Of a stretch of 8,725 nt of DNA, positions 1 to 6,123 are shown in pieces. Under the pieces are notes generated by a model. That model was not told where the DNA came from, did not search any database, and worked only from the letters and a program-made list of their open reading frames with translations. Made by a program: the position numbers and the translations under genes. Origin of the DNA: Actinomycetes bacterium (lineage in GTDB: Bacteria > Actinomycetota > Acidimicrobiia > Acidimicrobiales > Microtrichaceae). The DNA is taken from the NCBI GenBank assembly GCA_023427825.1, contig JAEZAI010000065.1, positions 1-8,725 on the forward strand. The letters are read 5' to 3'. Within the stretch, counting starts at the first letter, position 1. Every line of letters starts with the position of its first letter.

Positions 1-368
1 TCGGGCTGTCGTTCGGCCTGGCGTTCGCCGGCGGGATCCTGCTCGCCGTGCTGTCGTTCACGTTCACCGACATGGTCGTGGGCAACCCCGGGATCCCCGC
101 CCGCGAGCAGGAGCAGCTCGCCGACGCGCTCGAGCACGACGCTGAGGTGATGAGCCGGACGCAGCTGGACGCGCTCATCTCCGAGCAGCCGCCGGAGGTG
201 GAGGCCGAGGTCTTGGACATCAACGACGAGGCCAGGAACCGATCGCTGCAGGTCGCGCTGCTGGTGCCGGCGATCGCGGCGCTGCTCGGCACCGTCAACT
301 CGTTCCGGATGGTCCGGCTGCCCGACATCAGACCGTCGGGGGACCTCGGAGGACTGGACCTGGCCTGA
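1..368 (+). CDS. MFS drug-efflux-type transporter, C-terminal fragment
   Basis: Only the last 121 codons are present (frame starting at base 3); the gene begins upstream of the window. Two hydrophobic helices are visible, one at the very start of the fragment and one near the end (ALLVPAIAALLG region). An acidic extracytoplasmic loop of about 60 residues separates them, and a short cytoplasmic tail (RMVRLPDI...) follows. This last-helix-pair layout, with a loop ending in an INDEARNRSLQVALL-type segment, is familiar from DHA2-like 14-helix proton-driven multidrug transporters of actinobacteria. The substrate cannot be inferred. The stop is 13 bases from the convergent MarR gene. MarR regulators often control such transporters, but here the two genes face each other, so shared control is not implied. 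The family call rests on memory of the family, because the diagnostic N-terminal motifs lie outside the window. Confidence 0.72.
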   Translation, partial: GLSFGLAFAGGILLAVLSFTFTDMVVGNPGIPAREQEQLADALEHDAEVMSRTQLDALISEQPPEVEAEVLDINDEARNRSLQVALLVPAIAALLGTVNSFRMVRLPDIRPSGDLGGLDLA

Positions 369-381
369 CGGTGGCCCCAGA

Positions 382-792
382 TCAGTCGAGCTCGCCCAGC
401 ACGTCGTTCATCTGCGAGCGGAACCGCCGGAGCTCGTCCCGGTGTTCGAGCGACAGCGTCGCGAGCAGCTCCTCGCCGTGGTCGGTGAGCGTGGCGAGCT
501 GACGCCGATGGTCGGCGGGGTCGGGCGCGGTCGTGACGAGGTCCGCCGCCACGGCGCGCTGCACGAGCTCGACCGTGGAGTGGTGTCGCAGCTGCAGCAC
601 GTCGGCCAGGTCCGCGATCGAGGGCGGCCCGTCACCGGCCCAGCCCTTGACCGCCAGCAGCAGCTGGTGCTGCGCCGGCGTGAGGCCCGCCTGACGGGCA
701 GCCTCCTCGGAGAAGCGGAGGAACACCCGCAGCGCGTGCCGGAACCGAGCCAGCGCTCGGTAGTCGCGGTCGGAGAGCGTGCGGTCGGTCAC
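382..792 (-). CDS. MarR-family winged-helix transcriptional regulator
   Basis: The product is 136 residues, the usual MarR length. An N-terminal dimerisation helix (about 8-35) is followed by a winged helix-turn-helix: LTPAQHQLLLAV (37-48), the recognition region SIADLADVLQLRHHSTVELVQR (58-79), and the wing DPADHRRQLATLT (91-103), which carries the acidic/Arg pattern typical of the family. A C-terminal helix closes the dimer. The GTG start at 792 lies inside the stop of the upstream chloride-channel gene (GTGA, bases 789-792), so the two are almost certainly one transcript with coupled translation. MarR proteins usually bind palindromes near their own promoter and release DNA on ligand binding. 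The candidate site is the AT-rich patch at 2028-2050 ahead of the operon. The ligand is unknown. Confidence 0.9.
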   Translation of the reverse strand: MTDRTLSDRDYRALARFRHALRVFLRFSEEAARQAGLTPAQHQLLLAVKGWAGDGPPSIADLADVLQLRHHSTVELVQRAVAADLVTTAPDPADHRRQLATLTDHGEELLATLSLEHRDELRRFRSQMNDVLGELD

Positions 793-2027
793 CCCACCGA
801 TGCTGGCACGGTGGCGCGCTCGCGCTGCGTCTCGATCAGCGAGACCCCCGGGCTGGCGAGCATGGCCACCACGGCGGCGATCAGCAGCACCGGGAGCAGC
901 GGCAGGCCGGCCATCTCGGTCACCACGAGCGTGGTCCCGATCGGCGTCTTCGTGACACCGACGCACAGGGCGACCATGGCGCAGGCCATCAGCACGGATG
1001 GGTGGATGGCCGGCACGTAGAGGTGGGCGAGCTGCCCGGCGGCGGCGCCCATGAAGAAGAGCGGGATGATGAAGCCGCCCTTCCACCCGGCCGCCAGCGT
1101 GACCGTCGTGCCGAGGAGCTTGGCCAGGACCGCGACGGCGAGCGCGCCGGCCGCGAGCCGGGCGTCGAGGAGCTGGCCGAGCTGCTCCTCGCCGAAGGTC
1201 AGTGCGTAGGGCGACCACCATCCGAGGAGGCCCAGGACCACGCCGCCGAGCACGTACCGGCCGGCGACCGGCACACGGCCGACGGTCCAGCGGAGCACTC
1301 GCGTGGTCCCGGCGAACGCGGCCGCGCCGAGTGCGCCGAGCACGCCGATCAGCGCGGCCACCGCCAGGTCGCCCATGTGCAGCGTGCCGACCGCCGGGAA
1401 CCGCCACACCGGTTCCACCCCGAGCCCGCTGAGGCCCAGGTAGACCGCGTAGCCGCAGAGCGAGCCGACGACCGACGGCAGCAGCGCCTCGTAGTACTGG
1501 AGGCCCCGGCGGTGCAGGATCTCGAGGGCGAAGATCGCGGAGCCGAGCGGGGCGCCGAACAGGACGGTGAACCCTGCGGCCATGCCGGTGATCGTGAGGA
1601 TCCGCACATCGGCGCGGTTCCGCCCGAGGCCGTTGCCGACCATCGTCCCGATCGTGCCGGTCGACTGCACCAGCGGCGCCTCCGGGCCCATGCCCGCGCC
1701 CGCCGAGACGCACAGCAGCGACGCGGGGATGAGCGATCGCAGCGCGGTGATGTCCCGCGCCCCGCCGAGCACGTGGATGTTGTCGACCAGGAGCTCCACG
1801 TTGCCGGTCTCCCCGCCGAGGCGGGTGATCAGCGCGACGGCTGCCCCGACCGCGGTCAGGATCGCCAGCTGCACCGCCGAGGTGTGGTGCTCGGGGCCGA
1901 GGAGGCGCTGCAGGACGTGGAGCACGCCGACGTACGCCGCGCCGAGCAGACCGCCCGCGATCCCGACGGCGATGACGGGCGGCCCGAGCCGCTCCCGGAT
2001 GTGGACGATGGCCTTGCGCACCAACAC
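789..2027 (-). CDS. ClC-family voltage-gated chloride channel/transporter
   Basis: This is a 412-residue, highly hydrophobic protein matching the size of a prokaryotic ClC core without CBS domains. ClC proteins are homodimers that move chloride, or exchange it for protons, across the cytoplasmic membrane. The gating-glutamate motif is seen as GPEAP (114-118, with E116), followed by LVQSTGTIGTMVG. The segment FGAPLGSAIFALEIL (157-171) matches the helix leading to the internal proton-path region, and GGFIIPLFFMGAAAG (317-331) matches the GxFxP signature. The canonical GSGIP filter is not obvious; GGARD (88-92) lies at the corresponding place. By eye, the internal glutamate of proton-coupled exchangers (E203 in E. 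coli ClcA) aligns with I170, and the filter tyrosine position near the C-terminus reads SLIETQ. The exact start is uncertain: GTG at 2027 or GTG at 2021. The latter lies six bases after TACGAT, as in a leaderless promoter. The stop overlaps the MarR start. Confidence 0.92.
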   Translation of the reverse strand: MLVRKAIVHIRERLGPPVIAVGIAGGLLGAAYVGVLHVLQRLLGPEHHTSAVQLAILTAVGAAVALITRLGGETGNVELLVDNIHVLGGARDITALRSLIPASLLCVSAGAGMGPEAPLVQSTGTIGTMVGNGLGRNRADVRILTITGMAAGFTVLFGAPLGSAIFALEILHRRGLQYYEALLPSVVGSLCGYAVYLGLSGLGVEPVWRFPAVGTLHMGDLAVAALIGVLGALGAAAFAGTTRVLRWTVGRVPVAGRYVLGGVVLGLLGWWSPYALTFGEEQLGQLLDARLAAGALAVAVLAKLLGTTVTLAAGWKGGFIIPLFFMGAAAGQLAHLYVPAIHPSVLMACAMVALCVGVTKTPIGTTLVVTEMAGLPLLPVLLIAAVVAMLASPGVSLIETQRERATVPASVG

Positions 2028-2050
2028 ATCGTACTGCGATATATCTGCAG
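2028..2050. promoter_or_regulatory. AT-rich palindromic patch: candidate operator/promoter for the ClC-MarR operon
   Basis: Immediately upstream of the ClC start, in otherwise GC-rich sequence, lies a patch containing the perfect 8-bp palindrome GATATATC (2038-2045), partly overlapped by ATCG-N5-CGAT (2028-2040) and bracketed by CTGC (2034-2037) and GCAG (2047-2050). On the minus strand TACGAT (2033-2028) fits the actinobacterial -10 consensus TANNNT and ends six bases before GTG at 2021. The position, between the divergent ClC-MarR and dehydrogenase genes, suits an operator for the MarR protein encoded in this operon. That assignment is inference; no second copy of the site was found in the window. 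Confidence 0.35.
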
Positions 2051-2120
2051 GTCCCCAATCGGGCGCTGGTCCTGAGCACTCTGTGGGAGCCTCGTGCGCA
2101 CCGAGCCGTGTGCGGAGACC

Positions 2121-2127
2121 GAGGAGG
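2121..2127 (+). promoter_or_regulatory. Ribosome binding site deciding the dehydrogenase start
   Basis: GAGGAGG lies four bases before ATG 2132. It supports that start over the in-frame upstream GTG at 2108, which would add eight residues with no family resemblance. Confidence 0.75.
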
Positions 2128-2131
2128 ACAC

Positions 2132-3058
2132 ATGGGGCGCTGGACCGAGGACGACATGGTGTCGTTGGGCGGCAGGACCTTCATGGTCACCGGCGCCAAC
2201 AGCGGCCTCGGCTTCGAGACCGCCCGTGCGTTGGCCGGCCACGGCGCCCGCGTGCTGATGACCGCACGCGACCGGGCGAAGGGAGCGGTGGCAGCCGACC
2301 GCATCCGGGGGGACCACCCCGACGCGGACGTGGAGCTCGTGATCCTGGACCTGGCCGATCTGGACAGCGTGCGGTCGGTCGCCGCGGGCCTGGACGGCCC
2401 GCTCGACGTCCTGATCAACAACGCCGGCGTGATGATGCCGCCGCGCTCGCTGTCGCCGCAGGGCCACGAGCTCCAGTTCGCGACCAACCACCTGGGCCAC
2501 TTCGCGCTGACGGGGCTCTTGATGGACCGGCTCGTCGCGTCTGACGAGGCAGGGCGCGACGCCCGGGTGGTCACGGTCAGCTCGACCATGCACCGTCCGG
2601 GGCGGATCCACTACGACGACCTGACGGGGGAGCGGGGCTACAGCCCGACCGGGTGGTACTCGCAGTCCAAGTTCGCCAACGTGCTGTTCGGCCTGGAGCT
2701 CGACCGCCGGCTGCGGACCGCCGGCTCCGGGATCCGCAGCGTGCTCGCACATCCGGGGTACGCGGCGACCAACCTCCAGTCGACCGGTCCCACCGGCCTG
2801 TCCAAGGTGCTGATGTCGGTGGGCAACCGGCTCATGGCGCAGAGTGCCGAGGCGGGGGCGCGCAGCGAGCTGTTCGCCGCCACCGATCCCGACGTCCGGG
2901 GTGGGTCGTTCATCGGGCCCGACGGGCTGGGTCAGAACCGCGGCCACCCGAAGGTGGGGCGCCCGGTCGGTCGGGCGGAGGACCCGGGCGATGCCCGCCG
3001 TCTGTGGGAGCTCTCCGAGGAGCTGACCGGCGTGCGCTTCGATCTGCCCGTCGGCTGA
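2132..3058 (+). CDS. Short-chain dehydrogenase/reductase (retinol-dehydrogenase-like subgroup)
   Basis: The product is 308 residues, a cytosolic NAD(P)-dependent oxidoreductase. A Rossmann fold opens with the cofactor loop TGANSGLG (20-27). Next come LDLADLDSV (72-80, adenine-side Asp), NNAG (96-99), the structural Asn in ATNHLGHF (117-124), the catalytic serine in TVSST (148-152), the YSQSK pair Y176/K180, and the HPG turn (207-209). The R46 after TAR suggests a preference for NADP(H), which is inference. The C-terminal region RLWELSEELTG is typical of the subgroup annotated as retinol dehydrogenase or protochlorophyllide-reductase-like in actinobacteria, whose true substrates are mostly unknown. 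The gene is divergent from the ClC-MarR operon and is preceded by a strong Shine-Dalgarno sequence. Its last 149 bases are overlapped antisense by the hypothetical gene on the other strand. Confidence 0.93.
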   Translation: MGRWTEDDMVSLGGRTFMVTGANSGLGFETARALAGHGARVLMTARDRAKGAVAADRIRGDHPDADVELVILDLADLDSVRSVAAGLDGPLDVLINNAGVMMPPRSLSPQGHELQFATNHLGHFALTGLLMDRLVASDEAGRDARVVTVSSTMHRPGRIHYDDLTGERGYSPTGWYSQSKFANVLFGLELDRRLRTAGSGIRSVLAHPGYAATNLQSTGPTGLSKVLMSVGNRLMAQSAEAGARSELFAATDPDVRGGSFIGPDGLGQNRGHPKVGRPVGRAEDPGDARRLWELSEELTGVRFDLPVG

Positions 3059-3464
3059 GCGGCCACTCGACCTCGAGCGCCCCGTCGTCGGGCAGCGCTC
3101 GCCAACGTTCGAGCATGGCGTCGAGCGCCGGGCCCGCCTCGGTCGTCTCGCCGGCGCGCCACGCGAAGAACTCGCGGTTCACCCGCTCCTCCGCAGCGTC
3201 GAGCTCGCCGACGTGCTCCCGGATCACGGTCGTGCCCTGCGGCGTGCGCTTGCGGCCCAGGGACCGGAACGTGGCCCCGGCGGCGACGCAACCCCAGAAG
3301 CCCAGCTCGATGCCGAGCGCGTCCTCGATCACGAACGTGGCCAGGTCGTGGGGCACGTCGGGTCCGGCCGCCATCACCGGTCCCGGGACGCGGGTCCGCG
3401 GCGGCCGCAGCGCCTCCCACGCGCACGCCCGGCCCCGGCCGGTCTTCCGGAACCGGACGACCAT
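2910..3464 (-). CDS. Conserved-looking hypothetical protein, tail overlapping the dehydrogenase gene
   Basis: I do not recognise a named family. From ATG 3464 the product is 184 residues (GTG 3503 would add 13). Residues up to about 135 look like a real soluble globular protein. They include MVVRFRKTGRG at the N-terminus, PHDLATFVIEDALGIELGFWG with an adjacent Gly/Ala-rich stretch (about 37-64), a helical charged region around GELDAAEERVNREFFAW, and ALDAMLERWRALPDDG. Similar segments occur, as far as I recall, in uncharacterised actinobacterial proteins. Past LEVEWPLSRR the sequence becomes an Arg/Pro/Gly/Ala-rich tail encoded antisense to the dehydrogenase 3' end, so the tail may be a lost-stop extension. 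No clear ribosome binding site precedes either start. The gene is divergent from the DUF1345 gene. Confidence 0.6.
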   Translation of the reverse strand: MVVRFRKTGRGRACAWEALRPPRTRVPGPVMAAGPDVPHDLATFVIEDALGIELGFWGCVAAGATFRSLGRKRTPQGTTVIREHVGELDAAEERVNREFFAWRAGETTEAGPALDAMLERWRALPDDGALEVEWPLSRRADRSARRSAPRRAPTDGGHRPGPPPDRPGAPPSGGRGSDPARRAR

Positions 3465-3584
3465 CGGGCGAGGTCCGCTGCCTGCACGATCCACGCCGGC
3501 CACGGTACGAGTCCGTGGCGCGTGACCAGAACCGAGTTGTCCGGTCGCGGCAACAGGTCCGATCGGCCCTGCGGTGACGGCCCA

Positions 3585-3590
3585 TACTCT
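3585..3590 (+). promoter_or_regulatory. Candidate -10 element (TACTCT) of a leaderless promoter
   Basis: TACTCT fits the actinobacterial TANNNT consensus and ends exactly six bases before the GTG at 3597. No Shine-Dalgarno sequence is present in the short interval, so a transcript starting at or next to the GTG is the simplest reading. No convincing -35 hexamer is visible, which is common for such promoters. Confidence 0.5.
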
Positions 3591-3596
3591 CTGTCC

Positions 3597-4331
3597 GTGA
3601 GCGATCGCCCCACCCCGTCGTCACCGGACGACGAGCCGCTGCCCGATCGCAGCGACATGCGCTCGTGCTCCGACGGGTGGCGGGCCATGTGGGCGACCGG
3701 AGCTGCGGTCGTGATCGCGACCGCCCTCGGGTTCGTGCTCCCTGACGACCTGGAGGTCCTCGAGGGGCGCGGCCGGGAGTTCCTCCTGGTGCTCGTCGGC
3801 TGGAACGTCTTCTGCGTGGTGTACGTGATCCACACGCACCGGGCGTTCGCCCGGGTGGACGCCCGTGAGTTCACGGCGCGCATGAAGGCGCGCGACGACC
3901 TCGAGAACGCGTTCTGGCGACGGGTCAGCCCCTACGGGGACGGACCCACGTTCGCCATCGAGGCCACGGTCGTGTCGTTCTTCGTGGTGCTGGTCGTGCC
4001 GCACCTCAAGGCCGTCCAGATCAACCCGTGGGTGCTGGTGCCGCTGACGCTCAGCATCCTGCTCTGCTGCTGGGCGCTGTCGATCGTCGCCTACACGCTG
4101 CACTACGCGCAGAAGGACATCGCCACGCCCAGCCTGGACTTCCCCGGCGACCGCACCGGCGCGTACGGCGACTACCTGTACTTCTCGATCGCGGTGAGCA
4201 CCACCTTCGGGGCCACCGACGTGAACATCACGCAGCCGGCCATGCGCAGGGTCGTGAACCTCCACACGATCCTGACGTTCCTCTACAACTCGGTGATCGT
4301 CGCGCTGCTCGCGTCGCTGCTCATCCGCTGA
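3597..4331 (+). CDS. DUF1345-like integral membrane protein
   Basis: The product is 244 residues starting at GTG 3597; the frame stays open far upstream, but that stretch lacks membrane character. A polar N-terminus (1-28) is followed by hydrophobic segments at about 31-49, 62-82, 119-137, 144-168 and 219-243. The most informative part is the segment from Y190 to T211 (YGDYLYFSIAVSTTFGATDV, then NIT), followed by MRRVVNLHTILTFLYN (216-231). This resembles the conserved C-terminal signature of the DUF1345 family of predicted membrane proteins, whose function is unknown. The YFS...TTFG...TDV pattern superficially recalls the re-entrant pore loops of cation channels, but no canonical selectivity filter is present and I do not claim channel function. 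The start follows a TACTCT -10-like hexamer by six bases. The next gene is 40 bases downstream on the same strand. Confidence 0.8.
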   Translation: MSDRPTPSSPDDEPLPDRSDMRSCSDGWRAMWATGAAVVIATALGFVLPDDLEVLEGRGREFLLVLVGWNVFCVVYVIHTHRAFARVDAREFTARMKARDDLENAFWRRVSPYGDGPTFAIEATVVSFFVVLVVPHLKAVQINPWVLVPLTLSILLCCWALSIVAYTLHYAQKDIATPSLDFPGDRTGAYGDYLYFSIAVSTTFGATDVNITQPAMRRVVNLHTILTFLYNSVIVALLASLLIR

Positions 4332-4359
4332 GGTCCCGGGGCCCCGTGGCGACCTGAAC

Positions 4360-4365
4360 GAGAAT
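4360..4365 (+). promoter_or_regulatory. Possible -10-like element (GAGAAT) ahead of the small membrane-protein gene
   Basis: GAGAAT differs from TANNNT at the first base but has the same six-base distance to the start codon (ATG 4372) as the element ahead of the DUF1345 gene. There is no Shine-Dalgarno sequence in the interval. The evidence is weak; co-transcription from upstream is equally possible. Confidence 0.25.
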
Positions 4366-4371
4366 GACCCG

Positions 4372-4869
4372 ATGGGCGGCTACGACATCGAGGCCTGGCA
4401 CGAGTTCGCCGTCATGATCGGCGGTGCGGCGGCGGCGCTCGCCGGCCTGCTGATCGTCGCGATGTCCATCAACATCGACCAGATCCTGAAGTACGACTCC
4501 CTGCCGGCCCGGGCGGCCGCCGCGCTCATCACCATGCTGAGCCCGCTGGTCGTCGCGGTCGTGCTGCTCGTCCCGGGCCAGCCGGACGAGGTCCTCGGCA
4601 TCGAGCTCGCGGCGATCGGCGTCCTGCTCGGCATCATCCTGGTGGGACGGCTCGGCTACGGGCCGGCCAGGGGCGGCCAGACGGTGCGGCAGTGGCTGCT
4701 CGGCACCGCCGGCCCGCTCGCCGTGCTCGTGCTCTCGCTGGTCCTGGCCGGCGTCGGCATCGGCACCGGCACGATCGGCGGCCTGGTGTGGCTGGCGCCC
4801 GCCGTGCTGGCCGCCGTGCTGAGCGGCACGGCCCAGGCATGGGTGCTGCTCGTCGAGATCCGGCGCTGA
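4372..4869 (+). CDS. Small multi-pass membrane protein of unknown function
   Basis: The product is 165 residues from ATG 4372. A short N-terminus (GYDIEAWHEF) precedes about five hydrophobic segments: roughly 12-32 (very Ala/Gly-rich, GGAAAALAGLLIVAMS), 46-67, 74-93, 109-130 and 134-160. The INIDQILKYDSLPARAAAALI stretch between the first two is the most distinctive part. It matches, as far as I recall, a family of uncharacterised actinobacterial membrane proteins starting with a YDxxAWHxF motif. No catalytic, transport or metal-binding motif is visible. It follows the DUF1345 gene by 40 bases and may share its transcript. It converges with the serine-hydrolase gene. Confidence 0.78.
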   Translation: MGGYDIEAWHEFAVMIGGAAAALAGLLIVAMSINIDQILKYDSLPARAAAALITMLSPLVVAVVLLVPGQPDEVLGIELAAIGVLLGIILVGRLGYGPARGGQTVRQWLLGTAGPLAVLVLSLVLAGVGIGTGTIGGLVWLAPAVLAAVLSGTAQAWVLLVEIRR

Positions 4870-4874
4870 GCCGT

Positions 4875-4896
4875 GTCGCCGCGTCGGCGCCGCGAC
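4875..4896. terminator. GC-rich hairpin in a convergent gap, possible bidirectional terminator
   Basis: The 22 bases GTCGC-C-GCG-TCGG-CGC-C-GCGAC fold into a 5-bp plus 3-bp stem with one C-C mismatch and a 4-base loop. The hairpin sits in the 31-base gap between two convergent stop codons, the usual place for a shared terminator. No T tract follows on either strand; actinobacterial terminators often lack one. Confidence 0.42.
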
Positions 4897-4900
4897 CCGG

Positions 4901-6100
4901 TCAGCCCGTCACCGCGGCGAGCACGCCGTCGGTGAACTCGGCGACGCCGAACGGCGGGTCCTCGGGAGGTTCGGCGCCCAGCCGCACGGCCACGATGCCG
5001 TGCTCGGGGATCACGGCGACGTACTGGCCCTGGAACCCGAGCGCCCAGAAGGTGTCCTCGGGTGCGCCCGGCACCAGCTCACCCTCGTAGCTCTCGCCGC
5101 TGTCACCGGCCGTGACCGCCGCCATCGGCGACGCCACCAGGCCCGGACGGTTCAGCCACCACAGCCATCCGTAGGCGGCGTTGAGCTCGGACGACGACCG
5201 GCCGGTGGCGTCCTCCACGTACGACCGCGTCAGCACCTCGGTCCGGTCGTCGCCGGTGCCCCAGGTGCCGTCCGCGAGCATGAGCAGCCCCATCCGGGCG
5301 AGGTCCGCGCAGGTGGTCGACAGCCCCATGAACGTGAGGGAGTTGCCCGCCGAGTCCGTGCGCAGGGTGGAGTCCGTCATGCCGAGCGGCTCGAACACCT
5401 GCTCCTTCGCGTAGTCCGACGCCGACTGCCCGGTCGCCGCCAGGATCACGGCCGAGAGCACCTGGATGGCCGAGTTGTTGTAGGCCCACACGGTGCCGGG
5501 ATCGGCGGCCTGGCCAAGGCCGATCGCGAAGGCGTTCTTGTCCTCCGCCCGGATGGCCATGGCGCCGTAGTCGGTGGCCAGGCTCCACCCGCGGCCCGAC
5601 GTGTTGGACAGGACGTCCCGGATCGTCACGTGCTCGGACGGGGTGCCCTTCCACTCGGGCACGTACTCGGACACCTCGTCCGTGACCTCCAGGTGCCCGT
5701 CCCGCTGCGCCACGCCGATGAGGATGCTGGTCAGCGACTTGGTGACCGAGAACGCCTCGCGGGGCTCGGCGGTGGGCCCGGGCCAGCTCCGCTCGTCGAC
5801 GAGCTCGCCGTCGCGGGTCACCACCAGGCACTCGGAACCGGCGGCCTGCGCCCGGTCGGCCAACCGGTCGAGCGCCGCCTGGTCCATGCCGGCGTCGCCC
5901 GCCGGCGTGGTCGTCCACTCCCGGTCGGGGAACGACAGGCGACCGGTGATCGGCGCAGCGGTCGTCGGTGCGGTGGTCGTCGGGGCGGTCGACGCATCCG
6001 CCGCCGCATCGTCGCCGTCGGACGAGCACGCGCCCCCGGCGAGCGCCATCAGCGCGACGACGGCCGCCGCGGTACGGGTCGGAGCGGTCCAACGGATCAC
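4901..6100 (-). CDS. Putative lipoprotein serine hydrolase (class C beta-lactamase-like fold)
   Basis: The product is 399 residues from GTG 6100. The N-terminus has two arginines, a hydrophobic core (about 11-21) and C25 in AGGACSS. This suggests a lipid anchor, although the lipobox is poor because position -3 is Gly. A Thr/Ala/Pro-rich linker (31-52) follows. The catalytic domain carries SVTK (S118 nucleophile, K121) and YNN (Y207-N209), the first two motifs of the class C beta-lactamase/esterase/6-aminohexanoate-dimer-hydrolase superfamily. The third region reads GFQGQYVAVIPEHGIVAVRLG rather than KTG, a pattern seen in the non-lactamase members. Likely roles are hydrolysis of an ester or amide, or of a peptidoglycan stem peptide, outside the membrane; the substrate is unknown. 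It begins 23 bases after the M23 stop and is probably co-transcribed. Antibiotic resistance should not be inferred. The frame extends upstream to 6481 only as antisense-free overlap of the M23 gene. Confidence 0.88.
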   Translation of the reverse strand: MIRWTAPTRTAAAVVALMALAGGACSSDGDDAAADASTAPTTTAPTTAAPITGRLSFPDREWTTTPAGDAGMDQAALDRLADRAQAAGSECLVVTRDGELVDERSWPGPTAEPREAFSVTKSLTSILIGVAQRDGHLEVTDEVSEYVPEWKGTPSEHVTIRDVLSNTSGRGWSLATDYGAMAIRAEDKNAFAIGLGQAADPGTVWAYNNSAIQVLSAVILAATGQSASDYAKEQVFEPLGMTDSTLRTDSAGNSLTFMGLSTTCADLARMGLLMLADGTWGTGDDRTEVLTRSYVEDATGRSSSELNAAYGWLWWLNRPGLVASPMAAVTAGDSGESYEGELVPGAPEDTFWALGFQGQYVAVIPEHGIVAVRLGAEPPEDPPFGVAEFTDGVLAAVTG

Positions 6101-6123
6101 GCGGGGATGCCCGTGGGGTCCGG

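Noticed and set aside
369..381. Gap between the MFS fragment and the MarR gene, examined for a terminator
   Set aside because: Only 13 bases, and only very weak complementarity (GGCC/GGCC, CTGA/TCAG) with the flanks.
1002..2075. Long plus-strand open frame antisense to the ClC gene
   Set aside because: The translation is an Arg/Glu/Asp/Gln-rich string with no fold signature, and the opposite strand has an unmistakable membrane-protein sequence.
793..2589. Very long minus-strand open frame upstream of and in frame with the MarR gene
   Set aside because: It is out of phase with the clear ClC gene on the same strand and antisense to the dehydrogenase. The translation is Arg/Pro/Ala/His-rich low complexity, a by-product of high GC. 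Only the last 136 codons (382-792) are real.
3213..3596. Upstream extension of the DUF1345 frame
   Set aside because: It is antisense to the hypothetical gene, has Arg/Pro-rich composition, and the GTG at 3597 has a well-placed -10-like element.
4337..4346. Perfect palindrome CGGGGCCCCG between the two membrane-protein genes
   Set aside because: It leaves no loop, so it cannot form a good hairpin as written. A 10-bp GC palindrome is not remarkable at this GC content.
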